Below, piece by piece: positions 62,045 through 64,000 of a stretch of DNA of 64,000 bases. This DNA comes from Haladaptatus paucihalophilus DX253 (GTDB lineage: Archaea; Halobacteriota; Halobacteria; Halobacteriales; Haladaptataceae): positions 1 through 64,000 of the forward strand of contig NZ_AQXI01000005.1 in assembly GCF_000376445.1 (NCBI RefSeq). Reading direction: 5' to 3'. The stretch's first letter is position 1, and every line of letters begins with the position of its first letter. Under the pieces are notes generated by a model. That model did no database searches, had not been told where the DNA came from, and was given only the letters and a program-made list of their open reading frames with translations. The translations under genes and the position numbers were made by a program.

Positions 62045-62875
62045 TTAGTCGCCCTTCTGTGCCTGGCCCATCCGTCGGAGGAACTCTACGAGGGTCCCAA
62101 ACCCTCGCTGGACATCATTGTCTCGAAGAGCGTTGAGTAATCCCCAGACGCTTGTTCGTTCCGTTGTTCGGTCATCCGTGAATGCACTCAGTCCAGCGTC
62201 GACCGAATTGATGAGGTTGGGGTCGCCGAGTCGTTCGGTCAGCGAGAGCATATTCCCGAGGTTCTGCCCCATCTCGTACGGTTCGAGTTCCCGATCGCCA
62301 CGGGCATCCGAGAAGCCCGCTGCAACCATTCGGAGTTGTTCGAAGGAACTCCGTGAGTCAGCGGCAGCAGCCTTCAACTCGGGCGTCAGATCGGTCACTA
62401 ACCCCTCGGTTGCCTCCAAGATGTCAAGGAGTTCGATGAATGTGTCTGTGTTCTCACCGAGTTTCTGGAGCAGGACGAGAGGTTCCTGCCCTTCGAACGC
62501 GACCCGGAGTTCTTCAAGCGGTTCGCGGGCATCAGTGGCGACGGTTTTGACCTCCGGCACGAGGTCGTCCGCGAGCGATTTCGTCGCATCCAATAGCTCA
62601 AGCAGTTCAGTGAGTGTCTCCGCGTTTTCTCCAACCGTCTGGAGAAGTACCAGCGTTTCCTCCCGTTCGAGCGCCAGTCGGAGTTGTTCGAGTGACTCAC
62701 GCGATTCGGCGGTTGCAGTTTTGAGTTCCGGCGCGAGGTCGTCACCGAGTCGCTTTGTCGCTAGCAGGAGATCGAGGAGTTCAACGAACTCATCCGCGTT
62801 CGCTTCGACGCGCGTGACCAGTTCGTCCATTTCGGACTCTGATGGGGCTATCGTCCCCTCAACGTTGCTCGTCAT
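62045..62875 (-). CDS. DUF1641 helical repeat protein
   Basis: 276 aa. Three tandem repeats of about 58 residues share 'ELL(D/E)LL(D/L)ATKxLxDDLxPE(L/V)KT' and '(S/P)LE(Q/E)LRxAxExxE(T/P)LVLLQ'. A C-terminal domain contains 'LGNMLSLTERLGDPNLINSV'. DUF1641 proteins accompany sulfide:quinone oxidoreductases and formate-type enzymes. It lies 4 bp after the SQR-like gene on the same strand, so it is probably its partner. Confidence 0.88.
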   Translation of the reverse strand: MTSNVEGTIAPSESEMDELVTRVEANADEFVELLDLLLATKRLGDDLAPELKTATAESRESLEQLRLALEREETLVLLQTVGENAETLTELLELLDATKSLADDLVPEVKTVATDAREPLEELRVAFEGQEPLVLLQKLGENTDTFIELLDILEATEGLVTDLTPELKAAAADSRSSFEQLRMVAAGFSDARGDRELEPYEMGQNLGNMLSLTERLGDPNLINSVDAGLSAFTDDRTTERTSVWGLLNALRDNDVQRGFGTLVEFLRRMGQAQKGD

Positions 62876-62879
62876 CAGT

Positions 62880-64000
62880 TTACACCGGGGCAGGGTCGTA
62901 CCCCTTCATCCACATGTTCCAGTAGGTCGCGGGCAATACGTTGACGTCGAGAACCCAGTTGGCGCGGCTCTCGACGGGAGCAGAGAGCGCGTCCTCGTAG
63001 TCGAACTCCGCGATAACCGCTTTCCCCTTCTGAGTGAGGAGCGGACAGGCCGCGTACCCGTCGTAGTGGCCGCGCATGGGCTCACCCTCCATGTGTGCGA
63101 TGAGATTCTTGGCGACGACAGGTGCTTGTTTGCGCGCTGCTGACGCCGTCCGGGATTTGGGAGCGCTGTCACAGTCTCCAAGCGCGAACACGTTGTCGTA
63201 CTCGGTGTGCTGGAGCGTATGTTGGTCGACCGTGACGTACTGCGGTGGTCGCTGTGGGTCACCGGAGTAGATCCCCTCCTGCTTGTCGAACGTAACGGGG
63301 TCACCACCCTCGGTCAGTGGTGAGTTCTCCGCGATTGAGTCAGCCCCATACTGCGGCGAAACCGGCGCATACATGTCGTACTCGATTTCGTCACCGTCCG
63401 TCGAGCGGACGACCCGGTTCTCGTGGTCGACTTCCGCGACGGAGAAGTTCGGGACGAACTCAATGTCGCGGTCGGCCCAGATCTCCTCCATCTTGCTTTT
63501 GTACGGTTCCACGCCGAAGACCGCCTCTCCGGGCTTGGTCATAATGACCCGTGAATCCTCCCGAATACCCGTACGGGACATGTAGTCTTCCATCAGCATC
63601 GACATCTTCAGCGGTGCGCCCGCGCACTTAATCGGCGTATCGGGAACGGTCACGAGGAAGGTTCCGCCATCGAACTCGTCGACGGCGTCACTCATGTCAG
63701 TCGCGGCGTCGTAGTGGTAGTACGGGAACACCTCGTCCGTTTCCTGCCATCCCTCGGTCATCCCTGGAACCGTCTCCGGTTCAAGTACGTGACCGGAAAC
63801 CACGATGAGGTAGTCGTACTCAACGTTTTCGCCCGCACACTCGACGACCTGCTCGTCAGGATCGACGCCAGTCACTTCGTCCTGGTGGAAGTCAATTCCC
63901 GGTTTCAAAAGGTCATCTACCGGCCGCATCTGTGCCTCCGGCATCATATAGTCGAACGGAAGGAGGTAGTACGACGGCTGGTAGTAGTGCGTGTCGCTCT
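62880..64000 (-). CDS. Sulfide:quinone oxidoreductase-like flavoprotein (5' end outside window)
   Basis: The gene enters from the right edge; reading from 64000 gives '...THYYQPSYYLLPFDYMMPEAQMRPVDD'. FAD-binding 'DYLIVVSGHVLEPE' and 'NVFALGDCDSAP' are present. Cys in 'PIKCAGAPLKM' and in 'YAACPLLTQKG' match the paired redox cysteines of SQR. It would oxidise sulfide to sulfane sulfur with reduction of menaquinone at the membrane. 373 codons are visible. Confidence 0.85.
   Translation of the reverse strand, partial: SDTHYYQPSYYLLPFDYMMPEAQMRPVDDLLKPGIDFHQDEVTGVDPDEQVVECAGENVEYDYLIVVSGHVLEPETVPGMTEGWQETDEVFPYYHYDAATDMSDAVDEFDGGTFLVTVPDTPIKCAGAPLKMSMLMEDYMSRTGIREDSRVIMTKPGEAVFGVEPYKSKMEEIWADRDIEFVPNFSVAEVDHENRVVRSTDGDEIEYDMYAPVSPQYGADSIAENSPLTEGGDPVTFDKQEGIYSGDPQRPPQYVTVDQHTLQHTEYDNVFALGDCDSAPKSRTASAARKQAPVVAKNLIAHMEGEPMRGHYDGYAACPLLTQKGKAVIAEFDYEDALSAPVESRANWVLDVNVLPATYWNMWMKGYDPAPV

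Noticed and set aside
1-64000. tRNA, rRNA or Orc1/Cdc6-type replication origin
   Set aside because: No cloverleaf, rRNA segment, Orc1/Cdc6 gene or typical haloarchaeal origin box was seen on reading.

Overview
The window is haloarchaeal. It shows acidic proteins, twin-arginine and lipobox leaders of the halophile type, leaderless or overlapping gene starts, TFB and Bat-type HTH regulators, DUF2270, and archaeal System I cytochrome c maturation. The mix of mobile elements, restriction genes, a conjugation-like secretion operon, paralogous gene pairs and several broken genes suggests a megaplasmid or large accessory island. I cannot name the species.

Layout. (1) 1-7.9 kb is a defence and mobile zone: the 5' part of a type I methylase gene (hsdM), a 149-bp MITE with a 6-bp target duplication, an intact IS6-family element with an 8-bp target duplication, an AT-rich two-gene methylase plus PD-(D/E)xK nuclease unit, and a cluster of hairpins. 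(2) 7.9-24.2 kb holds two lipoproteins, an eight-gene type IV secretion/conjugation-like operon (pilin-like protein, polytopic proteins, VirB4-like ATPase, VirD4-like coupling ATPase), and a convergent winged-helix regulator. Next comes a gene-free stretch of about 1.6 kb that is strikingly T-poor and carries twelve GACWGTC sites. A degenerate nuclease-like lipoprotein follows. (3) 24.2-40.3 kb is a cytochrome c biogenesis and thiol-redox island: ccmE-ccmA-ccmB, ccmF with a thioredoxin, a TsdA-like dihaem cytochrome, ccdA-ccmC-ccmD, a Tat-exported metallo-beta-lactamase-fold protein, three DsbA-like lipoproteins and a membrane protein with a CxxCG motif. (4) 40.3-54.2 kb is a sulfur and respiration region: rhodanese, broken ferredoxin, cydAB, TFB, HTH regulators, DsrE/TusA, a rhodanese-persulfide dioxygenase fusion, a YeeE/YedE pair and a TauE exporter. 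(5) 54.3-64 kb has methyltransferases, a haem-copper oxidase subunit I, a second rhodanese, a fluoride riboswitch with crcB genes, a Bat-type regulator, a nonsense-interrupted TFB, a DUF1641 protein and an SQR-like flavoprotein running off the end.

Read together (inference), regions 3-5 look like a sulfur-oxidation island. SQR, rhodaneses, TusA/DsrE, persulfide dioxygenase and the TsdA-like cytochrome would handle sulfide, persulfide and thiosulfate. The Ccm and Dsb genes would build the extracytoplasmic c-type cytochrome. The bd oxidase and haem-copper oxidase would be terminal acceptors.

Most notable observations: the T-poor GACWGTC region next to the secretion operon; the Ccm/TsdA/Dsb island; a fluoride riboswitch with a well-matched pseudoknot; the split methylase-nuclease unit; and at least six genes that each appear broken by one stop or one indel. 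Small genes found by direct reading are a 38-aa CcmD-like gene, a 57-aa gene at 10232-10405 and a 49-aa gene at 51115-51264.
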